Assembly (NCBI GenBank): GCA_009829735.1
Contig: CM020619.1
Coordinates: 32,455,106-32,519,105 of the forward strand
From: Pyropia yezoensis
Taxonomy: Eukaryota > Rhodophyta > Bangiophyceae > Bangiales > Bangiaceae
Reading direction: 5' to 3'
Length of the DNA stretch: 64,000 bases
The notes beneath the pieces are model-generated. The model was given only the letters and a program-made list of their open reading frames with translations. It was not told where the DNA came from and searched no databases. The translations under genes and the position numbers were made by a program. Each line of letters starts with the position of its first letter. The stretch's first letter is position 1. Shown in pieces: positions 19,961 to 29,679 of this stretch.

Positions 19961-22498
19961 TCACGCCTGGAACACGTCTGCCGGCCAGTCCCGGCTGCCC
20001 ATCATGCCGTTGTCCACGAGCACGTCCCGGAGCGTGCGGCGGCCTTCGGCGACCGCCCGCCCCAGTGGCAGCCGCCGCACCGCCCCCCAGCGGATATTGC
20101 GGTAGAAGAAGCGGTCGCCATCGCGGAGGGCGGTGAACTGCTCCCGCACGGACGCGGCAAAGAGGCCGCCAAGAACGCCCCCACCTACGTGTGCCTCGGC
20201 GAGGCCGCCGATAAACGGGTCCACGTCCCCCACCGACCGGTAGACCGACGCGAGCGCCGCAGCGCCCCGCGGGTCGTGGCCGCCCGTCAGCTCGTCAAAC
20301 GACCGATGCGGCGGCAGCCCGTACATGACGCGCGCGGCGTTGATGCCCGGCGAGCCGTGGTCCCGACCCCGCGCGCAGTTGAGGGTGACCAGGTCCAGCG
20401 ACCGCCCGCCCTGCGCGGCAAACAGCGCATTGCGCAGCGCGTGCACCACGTGGCGGTCCACCTCTTGGCCCACCCGCGAGGCGGCGCCCAGGAGGATGGG
20501 GCCCACCCCCGCGCGTGTCGTCCAGTCAGGAGTGAAGTAGACGTCGGCCAGCGGGGTGCCGTCCAGCTCGTGGGGCTCGCCCGGCGCATCGAGGACGCCC
20601 AGCGTCTCGGGGACGGCCGAGTGGCCAAACCGGAACGCGACGGTGGAGAAGAAGCTGTCCATCGACGGGTCCACGGACGCGTTGTAGCCTTTGTACGGCT
20701 CGAGCCCCCCGCCGCCCTCGTCGGGCGACGGGCCCAGTGCGTGGGGCAGCCACTCATTGTACGTAATCGCCTGGGTGGTGGCGACCACCAGCTGGCGTGC
20801 CTCTTGGTACAGCCGCTCATCGTCCCAGCGCGGGAACGCCTGCGCCAGCACACCCGCCACCCGGTTGTGTTCCCGCACAAAGAGGGTGTGGAGGGCGGTG
20901 AGGGCGGGCTGCACGTTGGCCCGCCGGTCGCCGGCGGCAAAAAACGTCGACGCCTCAGACGGCTCGTTGGGGAGGACCGACCCGCCCAGGGTGTTGGCCT
21001 CGTTGGACGGCAGCATCGGCTCGGGCCCGCCGCCGGAGGCCGCCTGGCCGGGGCACCCGCCCCGACGGCGGCCGCCACCGTCGCCCCCTGCCTTGCCAAC
21101 CCCGTCACCGACCCGGAGGCGGCCGCCGCGGTGGGCGCGGAGCGCCTCAACGCGTTCCCACTCATCGCCATAAATGTGGCTGCCGTCCAGGAAGGCGGTG
21201 GCCAGGTTGGCATGCTCCCGCCGCCCGCTGGCGGCGGGCGGCCGCCCATCCGACAGCCCGCGGCCGGGGGCCGCCGCGCTGTGGGTAACGGGGATGGAGC
21301 GCGCAAATGCGAGCGCCGCCCGGCCGTCGGTGCGCAGCGGGTCGGCCGCGTCGGTGAGCGGGATGGGCGCCGCCTCCTCCGTCGCGGACCCCCCCGACGA
21401 CGCGGTGAGCGTCATGTCGTGGTCGATAAACTGGCCCCACCAGGTCCACAGGTCTGTCAGGCGGGCGGCCGACGGGATGGACTCGCCAACCGCCTGCGCG
21501 GCGACCGCGTTGGACACCCGCCGGCAGTTGGGGCGGCGGGGAAACGCCATCGAGTCGTCGCCCGGCCAGACGCCGTCGACCGCCGGGTCGCGCCGCTTGA
21601 GCGGCGTCGCGGCGGTCCCCCGCCACGGCCCGTGTCCACGGGCGTTGCACACGCCCGTGATACTCCGGAAGGGCCGGTCACAGGGTGCCCCACCGACCGC
21701 CAGCGCCGCGTTGTCCGCGGCGGTCGCGGCGAGCGCCGCCGCCCACGCGGCCACCCGCGGGTTCCGCCCCGCCTTGCACGGCAGCCGCACGCCCACCAGC
21801 AGGGTCGACGCGCCGGGCACGCGGCGGCGGCGGCGGCGGCGACCCCGGCCTCGGGTGTCGGGGAACGCGAGAAACACGAGGCGGGTGCCCACCACCGACG
21901 GGGCGCCGTGGCCCCCAAACGCCTCGGCGGGGGTGGCGGCCTCGACGACCACGTCCGTGCGGCCAACGTGGTCTGTGGGCAGCCCCGACCGCGACGGCTG
22001 CCGCCACGGCCGCGGCGGCGAGGCGATCACCGCCACCGTCAGCGTCGCATTGGCTGGCCGGAACACCACCCGTACCCGACGATTGCCAGCGCCGACGGGC
22101 ACCACCGCCGCCACGGACCGGCCCAGCGTCAGGTGGAGGGCGTCGGGAAAGGCAATCGCGGCGGCCAGGCGGGCGGGCGGCATCGCAATGCCCGACCACC
22201 CCACCCGCCACTTACCGCGGCGGTCAATGGTGCTGTGGACAGTCGGGGCGGGGAGGTCGCCATCGGCGGCGGTCGTGGCGGTGGCGGCAGCGGCGGCGGC
22301 GGCGGTGGCGGCGGCGACGGCAACAGCGGCGGCAGCGGCGGCGCCCACCAGCAGCACCACGGCGGGCAGTGTCGCCGCGGCGCGCGCAGTGCGCCGCCGC
22401 CGCGTCAGCGGCCACTGCCACGACTGCCGTGTCGGGCGGGCCGCCGCGCCCGCCGCACCACCCGAGGGGAGGGGAAGGGGAAGCCCGCCGCCGCCCAT
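19961..22498 (-). CDS. Animal-type haem peroxidase (peroxinectin/MPO superfamily), membrane-anchored or secreted
   Basis: A single-exon frame of about 845 residues starts at ATG 22498. I prefer this start because a hydrophobic segment (ATLPAVVLLVGAAAAAAVAVA) follows a basic stretch about 40 residues in, which suits a signal anchor. An in-frame start at 22780 would add 94 low-complexity residues. The family hallmarks follow in order: FRSITGVCNA; WGQFIDHDMTLT with the distal His and haem-linking Asp; TLFVREHNRVA with the distal Arg; FRFGHSAVP with the proximal His; CARGRDHG; and RDGDRFFYRN near the end. All catalytic residues are present. It should oxidise halides or phenolics with peroxide outside the cell or in the secretory pathway. 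The exact substrate cannot be read from sequence. Confidence 0.9.
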   Translation of the reverse strand: MGGGGLPLPLPSGGAAGAAARPTRQSWQWPLTRRRRTARAAATLPAVVLLVGAAAAAAVAVAAATAAAAAAATATTAADGDLPAPTVHSTIDRRGKWRVGWSGIAMPPARLAAAIAFPDALHLTLGRSVAAVVPVGAGNRRVRVVFRPANATLTVAVIASPPRPWRQPSRSGLPTDHVGRTDVVVEAATPAEAFGGHGAPSVVGTRLVFLAFPDTRGRGRRRRRRRVPGASTLLVGVRLPCKAGRNPRVAAWAAALAATAADNAALAVGGAPCDRPFRSITGVCNARGHGPWRGTAATPLKRRDPAVDGVWPGDDSMAFPRRPNCRRVSNAVAAQAVGESIPSAARLTDLWTWWGQFIDHDMTLTASSGGSATEEAAPIPLTDAADPLRTDGRAALAFARSIPVTHSAAAPGRGLSDGRPPAASGRREHANLATAFLDGSHIYGDEWERVEALRAHRGGRLRVGDGVGKAGGDGGGRRRGGCPGQAASGGGPEPMLPSNEANTLGGSVLPNEPSEASTFFAAGDRRANVQPALTALHTLFVREHNRVAGVLAQAFPRWDDERLYQEARQLVVATTQAITYNEWLPHALGPSPDEGGGGLEPYKGYNASVDPSMDSFFSTVAFRFGHSAVPETLGVLDAPGEPHELDGTPLADVYFTPDWTTRAGVGPILLGAASRVGQEVDRHVVHALRNALFAAQGGRSLDLVTLNCARGRDHGSPGINAARVMYGLPPHRSFDELTGGHDPRGAAALASVYRSVGDVDPFIGGLAEAHVGGGVLGGLFAASVREQFTALRDGDRFFYRNIRWGAVRRLPLGRAVAEGRRTLRDVLVDNGMMGSRDWPADVFQA

Positions 22499-23457
22499 GA
22501 CGTCCGGCTGTCGGGGTGGCGCGCCACGGGGGAGGGGGTGGGCGCCCGGCAGTGGCGGCAACAGGACCGACGCGGAGCACCTGCGACGGAGTGGGAGCGC
22601 GGGCCGAGGCCGCGCGGGGAAACCGCCTTTTGAGGTGGCACCGCCCCCGCCGCCGCAGCGAGGGGAAGGGGATGCCGGGAGGGGCGAGCGGAGGCTCGCG
22701 GGACGCCACACGCACGCATGCATCACAAACGACACGGGGCGACCAAGCGTGCGGCGCGGGAGATTGATGGAGGGCCGCAAGGGGGCGGAAAGACCGCCCC
22801 GCTCGCTCGCCTGCCTACCCCGCCTGTACTGTTTTTTCCCAGCCGGCCCGCTCGCTCAACCGCCCGCCCCGGCCACCCCATCTTCCCATCGCCAGTGTGC
22901 ACACACACGCAGCACCCCCCACCCTACCTCCCCCGTCCACCCCACCCCCTCCTCCCGCCGGTGAAGAGAAACGACTGGGGGCGGCAGCGCCAACGCATCT
23001 GCCCCGGCGGGGAGGGGGAGGCCTCCGCCCCGCCCTCCCTGCCGCCCTCCCTCCCCACCCTCTCCCCCCACCTCCCCCCCTTGCGATGGTGCCTGGGCAA
23101 CGGCGACGGCAGGGACCACCGCCGCATCGCCGGTGGCGCAAAAGAGGGGGGAGTGCGCTGCGGCAATAAGTGCACGGGGATGAGCCCCCTCCCCGCGTGC
23201 GCGCAAGCCGCAGCCGGGGAGGCGGCCGGGTAGGCTGGCCAAGCCAAGCAGCGGGAGCACCGCCGTCTCTGGCCGACGGATGCCCCCCCAAGGCCTGGTG
23301 AGGCCCACCAGCCCCCCAGCCCACCCGTCGCCGGCCGCCGCCGTCCGCGGCTGACGCACCGACGCCGGGGGCTGTGCGCCAGCCAGCCGGGCAGCAGAAT
23401 GGGGAGAGTAAAGGGGAGGTTGGGGGGGGGGGGAGGGGGCACAGGGGGTGGTTTGGG

Positions 23458-23488
<31 letters not shown>

Positions 23489-24155
23489 CTGCCGACGACG
23501 CTGCCGCCGTCGCCGACGCTGCCGCGGTTGCCCCCGCCCGTCCGCTCTGGCAGTGGCCACCGGCCTCCCCCGTCGGGCCGACGCACCGCCGGCGACGGCC
23601 GCGCGTGCCACCAAAGCACAAGGGTGGGGTGGGTTGGGGGAGGGGGGGGGGGATGAGCAGGTATAGGTGGTCGGCTACATAATGGCGCAACCAAAGACGA
23701 ACGCACCACCGCGGGCCGCGGGGGAGAGGGAGGGGGAGGCAGACAAAGGCATGCGGTTGGTCCCGCTGGATTAGGAGGAGAGGGATTCTGTGTCTGCGTC
23801 GGCTCGAATGGTAGATAGGGGGGGGGGGATGACGGAGGGCCGGTGCTGCATCCGGGGGGGGGATGGAAAGCATCATTTCGATAGGAACATCAGAATGGTC
23901 ACTATTCATGGAGAATTGCAGTAAAGAGCCAAAAATGCGCACTGAAGAACTGTATGTACTGATGTAGTCCTCGGGTCAGCCTCCCTGCGACTTGCAACAG
24001 AAGCCGCTGGAGGCCAAGGTCGTGCCGACAACAACGCCACGATAAATACATTGTCTACTAAAGCTGTTGACTCTTCACCCGACCGCCCCCCAGCGCCTGT
24101 GCGTGAGTACCACCCCAGGTCTTCACGCCTCCGCCCTCGCCCAAGCACCTTCACG
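22499..24155. other. GC-rich spacer without a supported gene
   Basis: A (GCC)n stretch lies around 23460-23520 and several poly-G runs lie near 23640-23830. Minus-strand frames here are Pro/Arg-rich without domains. From about 23880 the sequence becomes more balanced, next to the 3' end of the Hog gene. Confidence 0.4.
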
Positions 24156-25109
24156 TCAATCCTCCTCGCCGCCCTCGCCCACCATTGTCCCTCCGTCCCC
24201 GTCCCTGACCAATGCTACAGGAAGGAGCCGCCGCCAAAGCGCTCCACCTCCGCCCGCCGCCACCCCCCACTTCACGACCACATTTGGTAGGCGGGAGGCA
24301 GGCCGCTGGCCGCCCCCCGGCGAATCCCTTTCGTCCCGCGCCTGCCCTCGGGGGGAGGGGAGAGGCGGACTTTCCCCCCCTCCGCCCTCCCCCCCCCCGG
24401 TCCCTGTGACCGCCGTGACCACCACCCCCCCCACCACCACCGTCCCCGCCGCCGTCACGGGCGCGTACCGCCCCGCGGGGGCCACGACCAGCGACACCGT
24501 CGTGACGGCCTCGACGGCGGGCGCCCGCCGGCCCGTGGCCGCCGACGTGGCTGCCACCACTGCCAGCCGGTCGCCAACGCCCACCACCCCTGCTGGCACC
24601 GCCGTTGGCCGCCCCTCGCGCAGCGTCACGGGGGGCTCCCCGGCGCGGCCGTACACGGGCACCAGGTGGGCCGGGGTGAGGTCTAGTTCCGCTGACGCTG
24701 TTGTCAGCCGCACGTACGTTGTGGGTGGCAGGAGCCGCCCCGTGGGCTTGCCGCTCCCGCCATCGTCTTTGTCGCCGCCCCTGTCGTGGACAGCACCACC
24801 ACCCCCGCCGCCGCCGCTGCTGCCGCCGCTGCCGCCGCGGGTGGTGTTCATGCCGAGCAGCGGTGCCCAGCGGCTCGCCGAAACGCGCACCTCGGCGCCA
24901 TCGGGGAGGGCGTCGAGGCGCACCATCACCCCCGACGGCAGCTGTGCGGTGGCGTGGCCAGGGAAGCAGCCATCGGCGGGGGCGGGCACGGTGGCGGCCG
25001 CCGCCACCGCCGCCGTCACTGCCGCAACCAGCACGCGATAGCGGGTGGTGGGGGCGGCGGCGGCAGCGGCGGCAGCCCGCGGCGGGTCGCAGGTGCAGCG
25101 AAAAGCCAT
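24156..25109 (-). CDS. Hedgehog-type Hint (Hog) autoprocessing domain protein
   Basis: A 317-residue single-exon protein starts at ATG 25109. A hydrophobic segment (RVLVAAVTAAVAAAATV, about 25-41) acts as signal peptide or anchor. The Hog domain then begins at ADG/CFPGHA with the nucleophilic Cys at 48. The core strands follow: MVRLDALPDGAEV; YVRLTTASAELDLTPAHLVPV with the T-x-x-H pair at 145 and 148; VGVGDRLAVV; and the final block YAPVTAAGTVVVGGVVVTAV (about 215-234). A Gly-rich insert lies at 92-120. Hog domains cleave before the Cys through a thioester. No signalling (Hedge) domain precedes it, so a released N-terminal part would be only about 47 residues. The tail after 235 is low complexity. 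Confidence 0.8.
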   Translation of the reverse strand: MAFRCTCDPPRAAAAAAAAPTTRYRVLVAAVTAAVAAAATVPAPADGCFPGHATAQLPSGVMVRLDALPDGAEVRVSASRWAPLLGMNTTRGGSGGSSGGGGGGGAVHDRGGDKDDGGSGKPTGRLLPPTTYVRLTTASAELDLTPAHLVPVYGRAGEPPVTLREGRPTAVPAGVVGVGDRLAVVAATSAATGRRAPAVEAVTTVSLVVAPAGRYAPVTAAGTVVVGGVVVTAVTGTGGGEGGGGESPPLPSPRGQARDERDSPGGGQRPASRLPNVVVKWGVAAGGGGALWRRLLPVALVRDGDGGTMVGEGGEED

Positions 25110-26452
25110 GAGCCTTACTATCTAGCAGCAGGGCACCGGTGTTGGGAGCGGTGGGGGGGAGGGGAGGGGACGAGGGGATGTCCACGCTAAGCCGCTTCCG
25201 CCGCTGCTGCCGCTGCCGCCTCTGCAGCTGTCGACGGCGCCCACCAACGCTTACGGGGGCTGGCCCCCGCACCCCGCTAGCCGTAGCCTGTCGCGTGGAG
25301 GCACCGCTGCCGCGGCAGCCGCCGCCGCCACGGCTGCTGACGTCGTCGCCGCTGGCCGGGCACCGAGTCCCTTACCTCGCCCCTGCGTCGTTGGCAGGTA
25401 AGGCTCACCCGAGCGGCCGACGCAGCGCTCACCCTTCCCACTTGCCACCCACACCCCCCCCCCCTTCCCCTGCGGGCACCCCTCTGGCCAGCCGCTTGCC
25501 CACGCGCTCCCACCCCCCTGCCCTGCCTTGCGCCAGTACCGCTCGCCTCCCCTTCCGCTCACCTCCCCTACCGCACGTCTCCCTACCCGGGCGCATCCCC
25601 CGCTCCTAGCCCCTCCTGTGCCCACGCCGATCTTCCACCCCGCCGCGGCGCGCCACTGCCCATCGGGTGCGCACACGCCTGTCCCCAGACGACCGCGGCC
25701 CCGGCGGCGGCGGCCAGCCAGGCGCGGGGGGCGGTGCCTGCCTCAGCTCCCTCACAGCCGCCGCCGTCGTTGTCCGCGTCCGCCGCTATGCGGCACCTCC
25801 CCCTTCTGTTTGTCGTCCCAGGCGGCCGACGCCGCGCGCCACAATGGGCCCGTGGCGCAACCCGCTGCCGTCCCATCCCCTTCCCACGACGCGCGGGACT
25901 GTATCGCCCCATTGTCAGTCCCCACCGCCTCCTCCTTTGCTCCCCTTCTTGGGATCGTGAGCGCCACGTCGCCCGAGTAAATACAGTCACATGTCTTGAC
26001 ACGGGGCCCAGTCAGTCGACACGCTGTCAGTCGGCAGATCCCGCTGCTGCGCGCCAGATACTTCCAGCAGCCAGAAATATCATCTGGGAGGGTCGCGCGC
26101 TCCACAGCGGGACCATCCAGCTATGGGGCACTGTCACGAGAGCCTCGCAGACCTCAACCGAGTGTGAGCTGCTCCCAGTGTTGCGTAGTGAGGCAATATG
26201 TATGTAGAGAAAGCCGACAAGTTGGGTATGCTAGTGGTCCTCTGCCAACTTATTTTCTCCATCTCGGTGTCGCTGACCATGTGTATCTAGGAGACGGGAA
26301 CATATATACATATAGAGTATGACGCGCAGGGCAACCAGGTCGTAGATGCACTCAGTGAAGGGGATTCAAGTCTCGGCTCAGCGGGCCCCCCACCTCTCGT
26401 CCCTCCCGCGTTCGTCCTAGCGGACATCCCCTCTTTTCCCCACACGCCCCAC
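25110..26452. other. Spacer upstream of the Hog gene
   Basis: No supported gene. The first part is C/G-rich; 25980-26340 is more balanced and has AT-rich words near 26300. It probably contains the Hog promoter and the 3' end of the methyltransferase-like gene. Confidence 0.4.
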
Positions 26453-27991
26453 TCAGCCCTTGCCCGTCAGCAGTTCCGGCAACGTCGACACCTTGTACAG
26501 CAACATCTGGCGGCGCACGGCCTCCCCAGAGCCCTCGGTCACGTTTTGCACCACCTCCGTCGCTTGGCCAAATCGAAATGGGTGCTTGCGCACGTTAAGA
26601 TACCGCCGGCGGGGGCTCGGGTTGTTGACCAGCCCTGGGTAGTTGTCAAAGAGAACGAGGCCGACGCCGTCCACACGGGCGCGCACGAAAAAGCCCCACA
26701 CCCGGCCATACGGCGTGTGGGCGAGAACATCCCACGCAAACACCAGCCCGACGTCCCCTGTGCCGCCGCCACCGCCCGCGGGGTCAGCGGCAGCGGCCGC
26801 CGAAGCAGCTACCGCAGCCGCTGCCGCAGATCCCGCCTCAGCGGGGGGTGCTCCCCCGAAGCCCTCCTTCCACCACCGTCGGGTCTCGAACGTCATCCAG
26901 CTGGGAACCGCTGGCGTGCCGCTCGCCGTGCCCTCCCCCGCCGCTCTGGCATCTGCCACCGCCGCCGCCGCAAACGCAGCCTCGTTGGCCGCCGTCTCCT
27001 CCGCCTCGGCGGCCATGCACACGTACAAAAAGCCCCACAGTTCCCCCCCCAGGCGTGCCACTACCGCCCGCATCCATCCAACATTCGCGGCGCAGCTAAT
27101 GTCCACCACTCGTCGCACCTTGTACTTGCGGACGGCCTTGTAAAACGTGGCACACAGACGCGCCGACGGCTCCCCCGGGGGGGGGCACGGCAAGGCGCCG
27201 CCCGTGGTGGGGCGGGCGGCAGCAGCGTCGCCCGCCTTGGTGGCTTGGAACCACGCCCAAAAGTTTTGGTCTCGGCCGGGGGCGGCTGCGCCGCGGGCGG
27301 CCCCTGCGGTCGGGGGCGTACCGACGGAGGCGGGGACTAACGCCAGGGGAGGGGGGGGGGGGTGGAGAGGGGCTCCAAGAGGGGGGACGGAGCGGGGGAG
27401 GGGGTGCACCTCGGCCGAGGCGGGCGGTGGGGGCGCCGCGGGGGGGGCATCCGCCGGTGCTCCAGGTGCCACGGGCGCAAGGACGTGGATGGTGGAGGGT
27501 GGTAGTGCCGCCGCGGATTCCGGTACGGATGCCGCCGCTGGTGCCACTGCCGCCCCTGCCGCCGCAAATGGAGGCGCCACCGCCTTGCGCGGCGCTGACC
27601 CATCGCCAAACATCTCTGCATAGGTAGCGGGCATCTTTACCGCTCCCCCACCAGCCGCCAACAGCGCCGCGGCGCGCATACCTGCACTATCCTTGTGGGC
27701 AGTGTGGGCATTGCCGCGACCACGGCCGCCGCCGCGCCCCGCATGGCCAGCTGTGCGATGGCGAACGACGCTGCCAACACCCCCCTCCTGCCCCACGCGG
27801 CGAGCGAGCCCCCACAGTGCCAGCGCGCCCACAGCGGCCACAACGAGGCCCGTCCCCCCGCCGAGGCGGCGCGGATCCTTGCGCACTGCCGCTCCGCCAC
27901 CCAATAGGAGAGGCAGCGCGTCGACGCTGGCGCCGCGACGCCGCCGGTGGGAGCGGCCAGACCGCTCCCGGCGGTCACTCCCAGTGGCCAT
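26453..27991 (-). CDS. Membrane-anchored methyltransferase-like protein with degenerate SAM motif
   Basis: The ATG at 27991 gives about 512 residues. A basic N-terminus (SDRRERSGRSHRRRRG) is followed by one hydrophobic segment (GLVVAAVGALALWGLA, about 50-65), consistent with a type II signal anchor. A long Ala/Pro-rich stalk follows. The C-terminal 220 residues look like a class I methyltransferase core: VRRVVDISCAANVGWM near residue 305 in the place of motif I, then DVGLVFAWDVLAHTPYGRVWGFF in the place of motif IV. Motif I reads DISCAANVG rather than DxGxGxG, so SAM binding may be altered or lost. Golgi or ER location is inferred from topology. The substrate is unknown. Confidence 0.6.
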   Translation of the reverse strand: MATGSDRRERSGRSHRRRRGASVDALPLLLGGGAAVRKDPRRLGGGTGLVVAAVGALALWGLARRVGQEGGVGSVVRHRTAGHAGRGGGRGRGNAHTAHKDSAGMRAAALLAAGGGAVKMPATYAEMFGDGSAPRKAVAPPFAAAGAAVAPAAASVPESAAALPPSTIHVLAPVAPGAPADAPPAAPPPPASAEVHPLPRSVPPLGAPLHPPPPPLALVPASVGTPPTAGAARGAAAPGRDQNFWAWFQATKAGDAAAARPTTGGALPCPPPGEPSARLCATFYKAVRKYKVRRVVDISCAANVGWMRAVVARLGGELWGFLYVCMAAEAEETAANEAAFAAAAVADARAAGEGTASGTPAVPSWMTFETRRWWKEGFGGAPPAEAGSAAAAAVAASAAAAADPAGGGGGTGDVGLVFAWDVLAHTPYGRVWGFFVRARVDGVGLVLFDNYPGLVNNPSPRRRYLNVRKHPFRFGQATEVVQNVTEGSGEAVRRQMLLYKVSTLPELLTGKG

Positions 27992-29676
27992 GGCCACCAC
28001 CACCACGGCCGTCCGCAGCTACCGCAGCTGCAAACACCAACGCCGCCGCTGCCTCTGCCGCCACCACGGCCTGGCCAATGTCCGCAAGACGGCCAAGGCC
28101 ACCACCCGCACGACGCCAGGCGGGGCAAACGGGAATATAGGGGGCAAGGGGAAGTCGGGTAAGGGCGGCAAGGCTAGGTCCAGCACGAAGGCAAAGACAG
28201 TCGCCGGCTACAGGCAGTACGAGAGGGGCACGGGCGGTGCGTCGTGGGTGCGCAGACGGATACCGCCGATGAGGCTGGTAGGGTCATGGCGGTGGCGAGG
28301 GGGAGCGGGGGGGGTGGGGGAGTGGGGGAAGAGGTGAGTGGCCGGGAAAGAGACGCCCCTGGTTCCGTCAACTCAAGGGGGGCGACGTCCCGACACGCCT
28401 GTGCCCCTCTCCCCCAAACTGCGGGAGCCGAACATCGGCACCTGGAGGAGGGGAAGAGGAAACGGGGGGGGGACCTTCCACCCGCCATTATGCAGCGACG
28501 TAGCAGGGGCGGAATCGGATTGAAGACAGGGGGGGTATGTATGTAGGGGAGGAAAGTGGGGTTTGTCCATGAAGCAGTTCAGGGGTTGCCGCGCCACCGT
28601 GCCTCGCATGCCGGTACCGGGCAGGTAGGGCGAGTGTCAAACCACGGCAGTCGCCAGGGAAGACGCGGGAGAAATTTTTCACCAGCTTCGAGCACGTTCT
28701 ACACGACGCTGGGCTGCTGCGCGGCCAGATCGAGGCGCGACGGCTGCTGACGACGTCTCGAAAAAATAATGTGGGGGGCAGTCACAGCACAGGGCGCATC
28801 CGAGCGGGTGTAAGACAGCTGGTCCTGCAGGCAACCTGAACATGTACTTATTTGTCGGAAACAGCAGCGGACAGCGGGTGCGCTGAGCGGGTTGAGGGCG
28901 CGGATTGCGGGCCTACCGACACCGTCCAGCATGGCGGCTTATCGGTTCAGTCGGTTGCCACGTTGGTGTGCGTGTCGTTCCGTTGACCTCGCGTCGATCT
29001 GACCGACAAGTATGAGTTTTCGAAGCAGGAGCTCACTCGTGTCGCGAAGGGAAAATGCATACAGTTGAGAGTAGTTGTAACAATTATAATTGATGCTTAA
29101 AAGCAATAAAGTAATAATAAAGTACAGGATATTATTTGGCGCTGTAAGATGTCAATTAACTTCAGTGCCGGGTGAGCCCCCCCCTTCTGTCCACTGCCCC
29201 TTGTCCTGTTCGCTATCTCATTCTATACCCCCACCACGCCACGGACCAGCTACAGCAGCACTGGCGCTGCCCGACGGCCCGTCGCTCACGCGGAAGCTAC
29301 CACTTGTGCCCCACTGCTGTCGCTGACACCGCAGACTTTCTTGCCGCCACCCTGGCCGCCGACCCCCCCGCTCTGATGCTAGCACTCGCCAAGTACAGTC
29401 GGGGGTCGGTGCAGCGCTGAAAGACATTGCTGCCGCGACTGCTGCGACCACTGGCTCTGTCGCCTTCGCCGCCACGCCGAGGGCTGCGGTCGACCCATCG
29501 CCGCTCCAGCGCGGTCCTGGGCGGCAAGAAGGTCAGCAAAGAGAGTTTGAGTAGCGAGCAGGTGCAGAGTGCAGTGTCTGGGCGACGATGTGAGGTGCGC
29601 ACTCGACGGCGTCGCAACAGAGGTCAAACCAAGTCCAGCAAAAAACAGTAGATTAATTAAAATCAATATAATGGAC
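27992..29676. other. Spacer without a supported gene
   Basis: GC-rich up to about 28500, then more balanced with an AT-rich patch at 29080-29140 (ATAAAGTAATAATAAAGTAC). No domains occur on either strand. Confidence 0.4.
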
Positions 29677-29679
29677 TAA

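Noticed and set aside
19751-22964. Plus-strand frames of 960 and 596 codons
   Set aside because: They lie opposite the haem peroxidase gene, whose catalytic motifs clearly fix the coding strand and frame.
22815-23942. Minus-strand frame of 375 codons
   Set aside because: The first 100 codons look fairly varied but the rest is Pro/Arg repeats through simple-sequence DNA. No domain, no splice signal.
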